Notes: generated by a model from the sequence alone, not told the origin. A stretch of 64,000 bases of DNA from Bacillus sp. CECT 9360 (GCF_918741275.1 NZ_CAKKNA010000003.1:124001-188000); one strand, 5' to 3'. Shown: positions 8,705 through 18,048, counted from the stretch's first letter. Translations and numbers: made by a program.

Positions 8705-11098
8705 TTAGTTGCGCAACGGCTTTCCTTTTACAAGCATGTGCTGCATTCTTTGTTGTGATTTTGGTTGAGCGATTAAGCTTAAGAAAGCTTCTCTTTCTAG
8801 ATCCAACAAATATTGTTCATCCACTTCTGTGCCATACGGTAGTTTACCGCCTGCAATGACATATGCCAGTTTCTTGGCGATTGCCATATCGTGGTCAGAG
8901 ATGTGACCCGTCAGCCTTAATGATTCCGCACCCAGCAGAAGTGCTGCATAACCAGTCTCGCCTACTACAGGAACTTTAGCTCTTGCAGGTGCCGTATACC
9001 CTTGCTCATGTAGGGCAAGAGCAGCCTGTTTCGCATCATGTAACAGGTGATCCGGGTTAACAGAGATTCCGTCTGCGAAGTTCAAGAAATTGTTTTCTCT
9101 GGCTTCTTCTCCTGATGTGGAAACCTTCGCCGTCGCAATCGATTCGAATACTTTGTTGGCAACCTTTTGCAGGTCGAACTCAACGCCTTGAGGCATGCTC
9201 TTTAAATGCTTGATATAAAGTTCTTTGTTTCCGCCTCCGCCAGGAATCAACCCGACGCCGACTTCAACTAAGCCCATATATGTTTCGCTTGAAGCCTGGA
9301 TGTGTGTTGCTGGCAGACAAACCTCAGCGCCACCACCAAGCGCCATATTGAACGGAGCGGCTACAATCGGCTTTCCGCTGTATTTGATTTTCATCATCGC
9401 TTGCTGGAAGTGACGGATGACCATATCCAACTCAGGAAGGTTGTCATCCTGGGCTTCCATCAGCATCATGGCAAGGTTCGCACCGACGCAGAAGTTTTTC
9501 GCCTGGTTGCCGATAACAAGACCCTTGTAATTTTTTTCTACTTCATCTACTGCAAAATTGATCATTTGAATGATATCAAGACCAATTGCATTGTTTGGAG
9601 AAGTAAATTCTAATAAAGCTACACCGTCGCCGATATCAATCAAGCTGGCACCGCTGTTGTTCTTAATGACTTTGCCTTGTTTTTTCAATGATTTCAGATT
9701 GATGACCTTTGGATTCTCAACCAACTCTTTATATTCACCATTTACATAGTAGGAGATTTTACCTTCTTCGTTTTCCTGATAGAAAGAAGTAGCCCCATTA
9801 GCAAGCATGTCTTTAATCCACCCTGGAACTTGAGTGCCCTCTTCTTCCATACGGGCAACTGATTTTTCAAGACCAATGGCATCCCATGTTTCGAATGGGC
9901 CCGTACTCCAGCCGAATCCCCATTTCATTGCTTGATCGATTCCTACAATATCATCAGCAATTTCGCCAACTAATTCAGCCGAGTAAACAAGAACAGGGCT
10001 AAGGATATTCCATAGCAATTCACCCGCACGGTCATCGCTATATACAAGCGCTTTCATTTTGTTCGCTAGTCCTTTTTGCTGTTTTGCTGCCTCAGTAGAG
10101 GCTGTCTTTAATTTCTTTCTTTCAACGTATTCCAATGTTTCCGGGTTCAATTCAAGGATTTCCTTGCCTTTTTTCAGAAAGAAACCTTGACCTGATTTGC
10201 TGCCCAGCCAGCCATTATCGATCATTTTTTGCAAAAAGCCGGGAATTTCAAATACTTCCTTCTCCGCACCTTCCACTTGGTCATACACATTCCTGGCAAC
10301 GTGCGCGAAAGTATCGAGTCCCACGACATCAAGTGTACGGAAAGTTGCGCTTTTCGCTCTTCCGATCATTGGGCCTGTAATGGAATCTACTTCCCCTACA
10401 CTGTAACCGCCTTTAAGCATTTCACGGACAGTTACAAGCAAGCCGTAAGTACCGATCCTGTTGGCGATGAAGTTCGGTGTATCCTTTGCTTCAACCACGC
10501 CTTTGCCAAGAACATCTTCGCCAAATAGCTTCATGAATGAAAGCACTTCAGGATCAGTGTCCTTTGTAGGAATCACTTCCAATAGTTTTAAATAACGAGG
10601 CGGGTTGAAAAAGTGTGTCCCTAAGAAATTCTTTTTAAAATCTTCCGAACGACCTTCAGCCATTGCCTCGATCGAAATACCTGAAGTATTCGAACTGACA
10701 ATGCTGCCCAGCTTTCTGAATTGGTCGACTTTCTCATATACTTGCTTTTTCACCGCAAGATTTTCGACAACCACTTCAATGACCCAATCGACTTCACTAA
10801 GACGGTCGATGTCATCTTCCAGGTTACCCGCTTCAATTAACGCTAAGTTCTTCTTAGCTGTCAGCGGTGCCGGCTTTTGTTTTAAAAGCTTTTGCACAGA
10901 ACTTTGGCTGATGCGGTTCCTGACTTGCTTGTCATCAAGTGTCAGCCCTTTTTTCTTCTCATCCTCTGTCAGTTCACGAGGAACAATGTCTAATAATAAA
11001 GTTGGAATGCCAATGTTCGCAAGGTGTGCAGCAATCCCGGATCCCATAACTCCCGACCCCAGAATAGCAGCCTTTCGTATTTGTCGAACCAAATTCAT
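8705..11098 (-). CDS. fadN: 3-hydroxyacyl-CoA dehydrogenase / enoyl-CoA hydratase fusion
   Basis: About 797-residue bifunctional beta-oxidation enzyme. The N-terminal half is an NAD-dependent 3-hydroxyacyl-CoA dehydrogenase (Rossmann motif AILGSGVMGSGIAAHLANIG, then HFFNPPRYLKLLEV and PNFIANRIG). The C-terminal third is a crotonase-like hydratase (FCVGANLAMM, VAAPFNMALGGGAE, GLIPGGGGNKE). ATG at 11098 is chosen because AAGGGGGAT lies just ahead of it; an in-frame ATG at 11137 would put the FadR operator inside the coding region. First gene of the fadN-fadA-fadE operon. Confidence 0.96.
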   Translation of the reverse strand: MNLVRQIRKAAILGSGVMGSGIAAHLANIGIPTLLLDIVPRELTEDEKKKGLTLDDKQVRNRISQSSVQKLLKQKPAPLTAKKNLALIEAGNLEDDIDRLSEVDWVIEVVVENLAVKKQVYEKVDQFRKLGSIVSSNTSGISIEAMAEGRSEDFKKNFLGTHFFNPPRYLKLLEVIPTKDTDPEVLSFMKLFGEDVLGKGVVEAKDTPNFIANRIGTYGLLVTVREMLKGGYSVGEVDSITGPMIGRAKSATFRTLDVVGLDTFAHVARNVYDQVEGAEKEVFEIPGFLQKMIDNGWLGSKSGQGFFLKKGKEILELNPETLEYVERKKLKTASTEAAKQQKGLANKMKALVYSDDRAGELLWNILSPVLVYSAELVGEIADDIVGIDQAMKWGFGWSTGPFETWDAIGLEKSVARMEEEGTQVPGWIKDMLANGATSFYQENEEGKISYYVNGEYKELVENPKVINLKSLKKQGKVIKNNSGASLIDIGDGVALLEFTSPNNAIGLDIIQMINFAVDEVEKNYKGLVIGNQAKNFCVGANLAMMLMEAQDDNLPELDMVIRHFQQAMMKIKYSGKPIVAAPFNMALGGGAEVCLPATHIQASSETYMGLVEVGVGLIPGGGGNKELYIKHLKSMPQGVEFDLQKVANKVFESIATAKVSTSGEEARENNFLNFADGISVNPDHLLHDAKQAALALHEQGYTAPARAKVPVVGETGYAALLLGAESLRLTGHISDHDMAIAKKLAYVIAGGKLPYGTEVDEQYLLDLEREAFLSLIAQPKSQQRMQHMLVKGKPLRN

Positions 11099-11118
11099 AT
11101 CCCCCTTACTTAATGTAT

Positions 11119-11136
11119 TGAATGAATACTCATTCA
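11119..11136. promoter_or_regulatory. FadR operator upstream of fadN
   Basis: TGAATGAATACTCATTCA is a perfect 7-4-7 inverted repeat, matching the known Bacillus FadR (YsiA) consensus TGAATGANTANTCATTCA. It sits 20 bases ahead of the fadN ATG. Long-chain acyl-CoA should release FadR and induce the operon. Confidence 0.95.
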
Positions 11137-11277
11137 TTTTACTTTCAAAAAAATATACATGTTTTTTCCTGCTGATTTAAATATAAGATATTTTCGAAAA
11201 TTCCGCAATTAAAAACTACTTTAAAAATCATATTTTTCTCATATTTCTTTCTTCTATCATTCTATTCATTCGCAGAT

Positions 11278-11355
11278 AAAGAAAACTCGCCGATTGGCGA
11301 GCTCTGAAAGGCGAGGACAGAGGCGTAGTTACACTTATGCAGATAAGAAAGTGCG
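11278..11355. repeat. Dispersed palindromic repeat, copy 1
   Basis: Begins AAAGAAAACTCGCCGATTGGCGAGC, whose CTCGCCGATTGGCGAG core is a hairpin, then GGCGAGGACAGAGGCGTAGTT and ACTTATGCAGATAAG. Related units begin at 11571 and 27504. Confidence 0.7.
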
Positions 11356-11436
11356 GCAACTGAGCGTTAGTATATGGACGGTTATTATAATTCGGTTCGG
11401 AAAAAATAAACGGGACAAGCAGGAGGTGAGATCAAT

Positions 11437-11568
11437 ATGGCGAGACTGAAAAAGAATCCCTCCAAAGCCGGAGTAAGTGCTGCGAGTGTAAAGGGGAATG
11501 CAGGTCCTACTGTGGAAAACGATGGCGGCGGGAAAGTGAACAGTCAGAATAACCAATATAAAAAATAA
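11437..11568 (+). CDS. yuzL: YuzL family small protein
   Basis: 43-residue protein beginning MARLKKNPSKAGVSAASVKG and rich in Lys, Gly and Asn. AGGAGGTGAGATCAAT precedes the ATG with ideal spacing. Sequence (KAGVSAASVKGNAGPT) and location between fadN and fadM fit the YuzL family of bacilli. Composition resembles small spore proteins, but no function is established. It sits between two copies of the same palindromic repeat. Confidence 0.85.
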   Translation: MARLKKNPSKAGVSAASVKGNAGPTVENDGGGKVNSQNNQYKK

Positions 11569-11570
11569 AT

Positions 11571-11690
11571 AAAGAAAACTCGTCGATCGACGAGCCGTAA
11601 GGCGGAGATTAGACGAAGTTGAGGCCCACAGGATGTGGGTCACACAGACGAAGACATAAGGACGTGGCGCACTTAGTCTGTGTTCTGTTT
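11571..11690. repeat. Dispersed palindromic repeat, copy 2
   Basis: Starts AAAGAAAACTCGTCGATCGA immediately after the yuzL stop, continues with CCGTAAGGCGGAGATTAGACG, CCCACAGGATGTGGG (hairpin) and GACGAAGACATAAGGACGTGG. It is the most complete unit in the window and shares modules with 34588-34830. It may double as the yuzL terminator. Confidence 0.75.
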
Positions 11691-11740
11691 TATATGCAGA
11701 AAGGAAAGTTTATATTTTTGCCTTAGGAATAGAATGAAAA

Positions 11741-11778
11741 AATGCGGAGAAATCATCAGGTAGATGTTTTTCCGCATT
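11741..11778 (-). terminator. Terminator of fadM
   Basis: Minus-strand AATGCGGAAAAA...TTTCTCCGCATT stem followed by TTTTCATTC. Confidence 0.8.
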
Positions 11779-11789
11779 ACGCATTCCCA

Positions 11790-12707
11790 TTATTTTTTAA
11801 GCATTCCTTTTAAGACGAAGGCCACGTTAGCCGGACGCTCAGCGAGGCGGCGCATAAAATAACCATACCAGTCTGTGCCGTATGGCATGTACACTCTCAT
11901 TTTGTAGCCTTCCTTCGCTAACTCCAACTGGCGCTCATTCCGGATGCCATAAAGCATTTGAAATTCGAATTGATCATTTGGAATGTTGTACTCTTTTACC
12001 AGCTGTTTTGTATAATCAATGATCGCATCATCATGAGTGGCAACTGCGGTATAGTTTCCATTTAATAAATGGATCTTGATGATCTTTTTATAGTTTTCAT
12101 CGACATCTTTTTTATCAGGAAACGCCACTTCGTCGGATTCCTTATAAGCGCCTTTTACGAGACGGAGGTTCGGGTTAAGGCTGTTTAGATCATCTATATC
12201 CTTTTCGGTTCGAAATAGATACGCCTGAATGACCGTTCCGACATTCTCATAGTCTAGCCTTAATTTCTTGAAGATGTCGATCGTAGTCTCACAACGTGAA
12301 TAGTCCTCCATATCAATCGTTACAAATACGTCGTTTTTTTTCGCAGCGCTGAGAATCTTTCTCATGTTCTTCATGACGACTTCCTCGGAGATATCCATTC
12401 CCATTGAAGTCATCTTTAAAGACAGCTGTGAATTCAATTTATGCTTGCCGATCGCTTCGATAGCCAAGATGGAGTTGTCCGCCATTTCATTCGCTTCTTT
12501 TTCGTTATCGACAAATTCGCCAAGATAATCAACCGTTACAGCAAGGCCTTTTTCATTTAAATCTTTTATTTTCTTTACCGCCAAATCAATGGTTTCTCCA
12601 GCGACGAAACGGGAGGCGCCAAAGTGCAGGCCATATTTTTTAGCCAGCTTGGTCAGACTTTTATTTTTAGAAAGAAAGAGAAAGAAATCCCTCATGATTT
12701 GCTCCAT
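11790..12707 (-). CDS. fadM: Proline dehydrogenase
   Basis: 305-residue FAD-dependent proline dehydrogenase (PutA-type barrel) oxidising proline to pyrroline-5-carboxylate. Motifs: RLVKGAYKE, ATHDDAIIDY, FQMLYGIRNE, and the C-terminal YMPYGTDWYGYFMRRLAERP that contacts substrate and flavin. Start ATG follows GGGGGC. Synteny with fadN and yuzL matches B. subtilis yusM (named fadM), though the enzyme is not itself a beta-oxidation step. Confidence 0.93.
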   Translation of the reverse strand: MEQIMRDFFLFLSKNKSLTKLAKKYGLHFGASRFVAGETIDLAVKKIKDLNEKGLAVTVDYLGEFVDNEKEANEMADNSILAIEAIGKHKLNSQLSLKMTSMGMDISEEVVMKNMRKILSAAKKNDVFVTIDMEDYSRCETTIDIFKKLRLDYENVGTVIQAYLFRTEKDIDDLNSLNPNLRLVKGAYKESDEVAFPDKKDVDENYKKIIKIHLLNGNYTAVATHDDAIIDYTKQLVKEYNIPNDQFEFQMLYGIRNERQLELAKEGYKMRVYMPYGTDWYGYFMRRLAERPANVAFVLKGMLKK

Positions 12708-12880
12708 GCGTATAGCCCCCTATATATCTATAAAAGCGACGTATTTATTTTACCATTTGTCATAATATTTGAATATGAAAAATTATTTTGCGTTAATAGA
12801 AAATTTCAATGAAGTAAGGTGGCGTAATTTTAAATGTTCGAAATTCCTTTTTCTATATAATAGTTTGTAAACAATTCATA

Positions 12881-12910
12881 AAAAAAGGCTCTTCCCATCG
12901 GAAGAAGCCT
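12881..12910 (-). terminator. Terminator after yusU
   Basis: Minus-strand GGCTTCTTCC-GAT-GGGAAGAGCC followed by seven T. Confidence 0.9.
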
Positions 12911-12915
12911 GCTCA

Positions 12916-13170
12916 TTATTTATCGGTCTGCTCTGAGCGTTTTGCATCATTTAGCTGTTTGATTTCCTTAATAATATCCATTAGCTCGTTCTTGGCTTCC
13001 GGATATTTTTCATTCCAATGCTTTGCGAGGGGTGGCATGGATTTGGCGATGTACGTATAAAGGATGTAATACTGGACTTTTGCTTGCAGATCCTGGTCGG
13101 TTTCACCAGTCAACAATTCGGTGTACTTCTCAAGCAGGGCATTAAATTGGGAATCAAATTCTTCATTCAT
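12916..13170 (-). CDS. yusU: DUF2573 family protein (YusU-like)
   Basis: 84-residue acidic helical protein with the family-type core YYILYTYIAKSMPPLAKHWNEKYP. No catalytic motif is visible. AAAGGGTGA precedes the ATG. It is the last gene of the siderophore uptake cluster, four bases after the FhuF-like gene, as yusU neighbours yusV in B. subtilis. Function unknown; a role in iron uptake is only suggested by position. Confidence 0.82.
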   Translation of the reverse strand: MNEEFDSQFNALLEKYTELLTGETDQDLQAKVQYYILYTYIAKSMPPLAKHWNEKYPEAKNELMDIIKEIKQLNDAKRSEQTDK

Positions 13171-13174
13171 ATTA

Positions 13175-13936
13175 TCACCCTTTCATCTTGCAGATACGAG
13201 GACAGCCTCCGCAAAAATTATTATTGGTAGATATCTTATATGAAAAGCAACAGGTTTCACGAATCCTCACTTGCTTATCTTGGGCCGGTACATAAATCTT
13301 CTCTGTATAATAATATCCTAATGGATTTTCAGCCAGTTTGCCAAAGATACTGCCAGGCGCTTGAACTAATAGATAATGAAAATCAGATTGTATGGTTTCA
13401 GCTTCATTTGCATCCTTATACTGTTCAAGAAGATTTTCATACAGCCAAAATAAATAGATGGCTATATTTTCCCACATTATCAACTTTGATAATCCCGTTT
13501 CTACTGAAAGAGATTCAATAACAGGATACAAGTGCTCCGCAAAAGTTCCCCTGCAGACCTCCTCCCTCCGCTTAACCCTATCCGATTTCAACGGAACGAC
13601 CGAGAAGTCTTTATATACAATATTCGGGATCCACCCAGTTTTCCCACTATCCTGAAAAGTAATGTTCTCTATAGGAGAATATATTTTTTTGTTTAAAACC
13701 GACATCGTATACATATTAATGACAGCATAAAAACCGTACCGTTTCATCAGCAATGATGCAGCAACCTTTAAATCTGGGGTTTCAAGCCTTTTCTGTATGG
13801 CCAAAAGTATACCATTAAGTTTATCTGTACGAAGCAAATCAGTGGCAGGGAAAGAGAAAGATGAGGAATCGGCATGACAAGCAAAACGAAATGGGCTTAA
13901 AGCCTCGATTTCCTGTTCCGTTAATGCATGGTTCAT
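13175..13936 (-). CDS. FhuF-like siderophore-iron reductase
   Basis: 253-residue protein whose C-terminus carries a CC-x11-CxxC cluster (Cys229, 230, 242, 245) of the FhuF type, which binds a [2Fe-2S] centre and reduces siderophore-bound Fe(III). The preceding 200 residues resemble the IucA/IucC C-terminal-like region found in these reductases. The spacing in FhuF of E. coli is x10, so this is one residue longer. AGGAGG overlaps the end of the ATPase gene and TAA is directly followed by ATG, showing tight coupling to the transporter. Confidence 0.82.
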   Translation of the reverse strand: MNHALTEQEIEALSPFRFACHADSSSFSFPATDLLRTDKLNGILLAIQKRLETPDLKVAASLLMKRYGFYAVINMYTMSVLNKKIYSPIENITFQDSGKTGWIPNIVYKDFSVVPLKSDRVKRREEVCRGTFAEHLYPVIESLSVETGLSKLIMWENIAIYLFWLYENLLEQYKDANEAETIQSDFHYLLVQAPGSIFGKLAENPLGYYYTEKIYVPAQDKQVRIRETCCFSYKISTNNNFCGGCPRICKMKG

Positions 13937-14746
13937 TTACAAAACCTCCTTGATAATGCGCCTTCCCTTTCCGTGCGGTATGCAAAGAGGTGTCCCAAAT
14001 AAAGGATCGACCGTAACCTCACAATCCATTTGGAATACTTCTTTTACCAAAGAACAGTTAATAATATATTCAGGTTTACCCTCGGCAAAAACCTCTTTGT
14101 TTTTCAATGCAACAATATGATGTGCGTAACGGCATGCTAAGTTCAAATCATGAAGCACCATAATAATGGTCCGATTTTCTTTTTCATTCAATTCAAACAA
14201 TAAATCGAGAATATCAATTTGGTGTGCCATATCTAGATAAGTAGTAGGCTCATCTAAAAGAAGTATCTCCGTATCTTGCGCCAAAGTCATTGCTATCCAT
14301 GCTCGCTGACGCTGGCCACCAGAAAGGGAATCGACAGGACGGTCTTCTAATTCAGCCAGTCCGGTAGCATCAAGAGCCGCTTTCACCTTCCGCTCGTCTT
14401 CTTCCGTCCACTGCTTTAACCAACTCTGGTAAGGATATCTTCCCTGTTTGACAAGCTGCATGACTGTCAAGCCTTCAGGTGCGATAGGAGACTGGGGAAG
14501 AATCGCCATCTTCCTTGCTACCTCTTTAGTAGGGAACTTCGCGATCGCTTCACCATCCAACAAAACAGAACCGGACTTTGGTTTTAGCAATCGGGCGATA
14601 GAGCGTAGGAGGGTAGATTTACCGCAACCATTACTGCCAATGAATACAGTGATTTTGCCTTTTGGAATTTCTAAGTTCAATTCATTAATGATCACATGCT
14701 CGCCATATGATAACGTTAATGATTCAGTTTTGATCGCACTATCCAT
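13937..14746 (-). CDS. yusV: Iron-siderophore ABC transporter ATP-binding protein
   Basis: 269-residue FecE/FhuC-type ATPase: Walker A GSNGCGKST, signature LSGGQRQR, Walker B ILLLDEPTTYLD and H-loop MVLHDLN. ATG at 14746 follows AAAAAGGAGTAAGC; a longer reading to 14869 overlaps the upstream permease in another frame and is rejected. It is third in the minus-strand operon after two FecCD permeases. B. subtilis YusV serves several siderophore importers, and this copy sits in a full operon. Confidence 0.92.
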   Translation of the reverse strand: MDSAIKTESLTLSYGEHVIINELNLEIPKGKITVFIGSNGCGKSTLLRSIARLLKPKSGSVLLDGEAIAKFPTKEVARKMAILPQSPIAPEGLTVMQLVKQGRYPYQSWLKQWTEEDERKVKAALDATGLAELEDRPVDSLSGGQRQRAWIAMTLAQDTEILLLDEPTTYLDMAHQIDILDLLFELNEKENRTIIMVLHDLNLACRYAHHIVALKNKEVFAEGKPEYIINCSLVKEVFQMDCEVTVDPLFGTPLCIPHGKGRRIIKEVL

Positions 14747-14762
14747 TTTGCTTACTCCTTTT

Positions 14763-15818
14763 TTACGTATTTCGAGTCCTATACAGCAAATAGATGAAGT
14801 AAGGGGCACCGACGCTTGCTGTGAAAACTCCCGCCGGAATTTCCAGAGGCGCAAACATTGTTCGGCCAATTAAATCAGCAGCTATTACCAATACTGCCCC
14901 TATCAAGGCAGCTACAGGCAACAGCGCTCCGAAAGCACTTCCTACTAGTCGCCTGGCTATATGCAGAGCCATAAGCCCCACAAATCCTATGCCGCCGGCA
15001 AAGGCTACAGCACAACCGGTCAGGGCTGTAGCCATAAGCAATAAAAACAACCTTTGTCTTTGGACCTTGCTGCCAACACCAAGTGCAAGGTCCTCTCCCA
15101 ACTCCTGAACATTCAGGTCACGAGCCAGGACAAATGCGATCACCATTAAAATTAAAACAAACGGGACAATGATAGAAGCGTCATCCCATCTAGAACCGTT
15201 AACCGATCCGGTAATCCAAATATTCGCCTGAGATGCCCTATAGATTGGGCCAAGTATCATCATTGTTGTAGTGCCTGCCTGCATCAGGGCAGAAATTCCA
15301 ATCCCAATTAGCACAAGGCGGATTGGGGAAACACCATTTTTCCATGCTAAGAAATAAACGAGAAGAGCGGTAACCGCAGCCCCTATAAAAGCTGCAAATG
15401 GAAGCCAGCTAATGCTGACAGTAAGCGCATTGTCCTTAGTGCTGAACAAGGTTAAAAACGACACTACAGCAAACGAAGCCCCACTCGTCAAACCGATTAT
15501 GTCTGGTGATGCAAGCGGATTACGGATAATCCCCTGCAGAATTCCACCGGCAATCGCAAGTCCCATTCCCACCATCATCGCTACCACAATTCTAGGCAAC
15601 CTGAATGAAGTGATTACTGTTGTATGCAATTTGCTTCCAAAACCGAATATTGCTTTTGCTACATCCAAAGGTGATACATACAACTGGCCGATCCCTGCGC
15701 TCAGCAAAAAGACTAAGAGCAAAAGTAAAAACAAGCCTGTAAATACAGCAACTGCTTTTTTATCTACTAAAATGGACAGATAACCATTAAACAAACGGAA
15801 ACTTTTAAATTTGTTCAA
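14763..15818 (-). CDS. Iron-siderophore ABC transporter permease (FecCD family)
   Basis: 351-residue permease with about nine to ten membrane helices and FecCD motifs (GIIRNPLASPDIIGLTSGAS; FVGLMALHIAR; GRTMFAPLEIPAG). The start is read as TTG 15818, with AAAGGGG upstream and a TTGA overlap with the preceding permease stop; a much longer in-frame reading to 15983 encodes no membrane-protein-like sequence. Forms a heterodimer with the upstream permease. Confidence 0.9.
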   Translation of the reverse strand: MNKFKSFRLFNGYLSILVDKKAVAVFTGLFLLLLLVFLLSAGIGQLYVSPLDVAKAIFGFGSKLHTTVITSFRLPRIVVAMMVGMGLAIAGGILQGIIRNPLASPDIIGLTSGASFAVVSFLTLFSTKDNALTVSISWLPFAAFIGAAVTALLVYFLAWKNGVSPIRLVLIGIGISALMQAGTTTMMILGPIYRASQANIWITGSVNGSRWDDASIIVPFVLILMVIAFVLARDLNVQELGEDLALGVGSKVQRQRLFLLLMATALTGCAVAFAGGIGFVGLMALHIARRLVGSAFGALLPVAALIGAVLVIAADLIGRTMFAPLEIPAGVFTASVGAPYFIYLLYRTRNT

Positions 15819-16819
15819 TTTGCGTTGAACCCCTTTCTTGCAATGTGTATAAAGAATGGAGTTCCAATTATAGCTGTCATAACGCCAACCGGCACTTCCT
15901 GGGGCATGATGACATACCTGGCAAGGATATCCGCAACAAGAAGAAGTATACTTCCGAGCAAGGCGCTGTATGGAATGACCCATCTATGGTCAGTTCCGAC
16001 AATTGCTCTAGTAATATGAGGGATAACAATTCCGATAAACCCGACTGGTCCGGCAATCGCTACAGCCCCTCCTGCAAGCAAAATGACACAGGATGCAGCA
16101 ATTAATTTAATGAGGCCAACTTTGAGGCCGAGCCCTTTGGCAATATCATCTCCCATGGAGAGCAAGTTTAATTTTGAAGCAATCAACAAAGAAATAACCC
16201 AGCCTACTGCCATATACGGAAGAACCGCTGTCAACGTTTCAAGCTTTCGCCCTTGGACAGAACCCGCCAGCCAAAACAAAACCTGGTCGAGCGTTGTTTC
16301 ACTTATAACAAGAAATCCTTGTGTAATAGAAGCAAACAAAGCAGCGACAACAGAACCAGCTAACGTCAATTTCAGCGGGGTAAGTCCACTGCTTCCCAAC
16401 GAACCAACTATATACACTCCAATTGCTGCGATTGTAGCTCCTAAAAACGAAACCCATGTATAAGCAGGCGTACTGCCTACAGAAAAAATCGTAACCGTGA
16501 TAACTACTGCAAGCCCTGCCCCCGCGTTAATACCGAATATATCAGGAGAAGCGAGCGGGTTCTTCGTAAGCGTCTGCATTAAAACTCCTGAAATGGCCAG
16601 GCTTGCTCCAACACAAGCTGCAATCAAAGATCTCGGCAGCCTTACTGACTGCAATATTAGATGTTCCTTTGAACCATTAAAATCAGTAAAGGCCTCCAGC
16701 GCGATTTCCCAGGAGGTGTCAGTGTATCCGTAAACAATACTTGCGCACATTAACAAAAGCAAAAGTATTAAAGACAAGTAAAATCCTACTCTTTTTAGAG
16801 ACCGGGTTTTTAAAAGCAT
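15815..16819 (-). CDS. Iron-siderophore ABC transporter permease (FecCD family)
   Basis: 334-residue permease, first gene of the minus-strand siderophore operon. Conserved FecCD motifs LPRSLIAACVGASLAISGV, NPLASPDIFGINAGAGL and PVGFIGIVIPHITRAIVG. Divergent from the binding-protein gene at 17044, with Fur boxes in the shared region, so iron limitation should induce both arms. Confidence 0.92.
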   Translation of the reverse strand: MLLKTRSLKRVGFYLSLILLLLLMCASIVYGYTDTSWEIALEAFTDFNGSKEHLILQSVRLPRSLIAACVGASLAISGVLMQTLTKNPLASPDIFGINAGAGLAVVITVTIFSVGSTPAYTWVSFLGATIAAIGVYIVGSLGSSGLTPLKLTLAGSVVAALFASITQGFLVISETTLDQVLFWLAGSVQGRKLETLTAVLPYMAVGWVISLLIASKLNLLSMGDDIAKGLGLKVGLIKLIAASCVILLAGGAVAIAGPVGFIGIVIPHITRAIVGTDHRWVIPYSALLGSILLLVADILARYVIMPQEVPVGVMTAIIGTPFFIHIARKGFNAN

Positions 16820-16926
16820 AAAACGTTTTTTCCTCTCATTAAAGCTTAATACTCACCGCCAATAATATGGGGTAAACTTTCTCACATTATTAGTCTAGTG
16901 AAAACAGGAAACCCTGTCAATGATAT

Positions 16927-16941
16927 TGAAAATCGTTTTCA
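16927..16941. promoter_or_regulatory. Fur box (weaker)
   Basis: TGAAAATCGTTTTCA is a near-perfect 7-1-7 inverted repeat resembling the Fur consensus, placed toward the permease side of the divergent region. Confidence 0.7.
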
Positions 16942-16993
16942 ATTAGTTATTGACAAATCGTGCGATTGATTCTATCATCTAAATGTGCACAAC

Positions 16994-17008
16994 TGATAAT
17001 GATTATCA
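16994..17008. promoter_or_regulatory. Fur box
   Basis: TGATAATGATTATCA is the exact 7-1-7 Fur consensus, 36 bases ahead of the binding-protein ATG. Confidence 0.93.
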
Positions 17009-17043
17009 CTAGCAAGTTAACTTACATATAAAGGAGTGGTATA

Positions 17044-18033
17044 ATGCCAAAACAACGTGCAATGTTAATGGCAATGCTAACTGTTATTTTGGCTGTGGTG
17101 CTGACTGCTTGCGGCGGAAATGACAAACAAGACGAAACTAAAGAAGTTTCAGGACCCAAGAACGAAAGCTACACAGTTAAACATGCCATGGGTGAAACAG
17201 AAATTCCTTCAACCCCAAAAAAAGTTGTTATCTTAACAAACGAGGGCACCGAAGCCCTGTTGGCAATGGATGTTAAACCTGTTGGAGCTGTCCAATCATG
17301 GTTAGGTGATCCTTGGTATGACCATATTGCGGACGACATGAAAAACGTTGAAGTAGTAGGAACTGAGAGTGAAATTAACCTTGAAGCAATTGCAGCTGTT
17401 CAGCCAGATTTAATCATCGGTAACAAACTGCGCCAGGAAAAGCTATACGACCAGTTGAGCGAAATTGCGCCAACTGTTTTTTCGGAAACGTTAAGAGGAG
17501 ATTGGAAAGAAAACTTTAGTTTATATGCAAAAGCATTAAATCGTGAAGATAAAGCAAAAGAAGTATTAAGCCAGTACGATCAAAAAGTAAATGATTTAAA
17601 AGAAAAATTAGGCGATAAAACCAACCAAGAAGTTTCTATTGTCCGTTTCATGGCCGGAGTTACCCGTATCTATTATACAGACTCATTTTCAGGAGTTATC
17701 TTTGATGAATTAGGTTTTAAACGTGCTAAACATCAGGCAACACTGTTTACTGATGAAAACAAGCTGGGCAATCTCGCAGTCGAGGTTGGAAAAGAGGCCA
17801 TCCCTGAAATGGATGCAGACGCGCTTTTTTACTTCACTTATGCGCCAAAAGGTGATAATAAAGCCCTTTCCACCGAAAAAGAATGGACAGGTGACCCATT
17901 GTGGAAGAATTTAAATGCTGTTAAAGAAGGCAACGCTCATCAGGTTGATGACGCAACCTGGAATACGGCTGGCGGTGTTATAGCAGCCAACATTATGCTT
18001 GATGACATTGAAAAGATTTTTTTAGGTAACTAA
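17044..18033 (+). CDS. Iron-siderophore ABC transporter substrate-binding lipoprotein
   Basis: 329-residue FecB/FepB-type (class III) binding protein. The signal peptide ends in the lipobox LTAC (about residues 18-21), followed by a Gly/Asp/Lys linker. The conserved opening TPKKVVILTNEGTEALLAM and C-terminal DDIEKIFLG are family-like. AAAGGAGTGG precedes the ATG. It delivers an Fe-siderophore to the divergent permease-ATPase operon; the siderophore type (hydroxamate or citrate) cannot be told from sequence. Confidence 0.92.
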   Translation: MPKQRAMLMAMLTVILAVVLTACGGNDKQDETKEVSGPKNESYTVKHAMGETEIPSTPKKVVILTNEGTEALLAMDVKPVGAVQSWLGDPWYDHIADDMKNVEVVGTESEINLEAIAAVQPDLIIGNKLRQEKLYDQLSEIAPTVFSETLRGDWKENFSLYAKALNREDKAKEVLSQYDQKVNDLKEKLGDKTNQEVSIVRFMAGVTRIYYTDSFSGVIFDELGFKRAKHQATLFTDENKLGNLAVEVGKEAIPEMDADALFYFTYAPKGDNKALSTEKEWTGDPLWKNLNAVKEGNAHQVDDATWNTAGGVIAANIMLDDIEKIFLGN

Positions 18034-18048
18034 GGAGAAATGGCATAC

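Noticed and set aside
11099..11137. N-terminal extension of FadN
   Set aside because: It would be encoded by the FadR operator; the inner ATG has a much better ribosome site.
11335..11643. 102-residue ORF on the minus strand
   Set aside because: It is antisense to yuzL and to two palindromic repeats and has no ribosome site.
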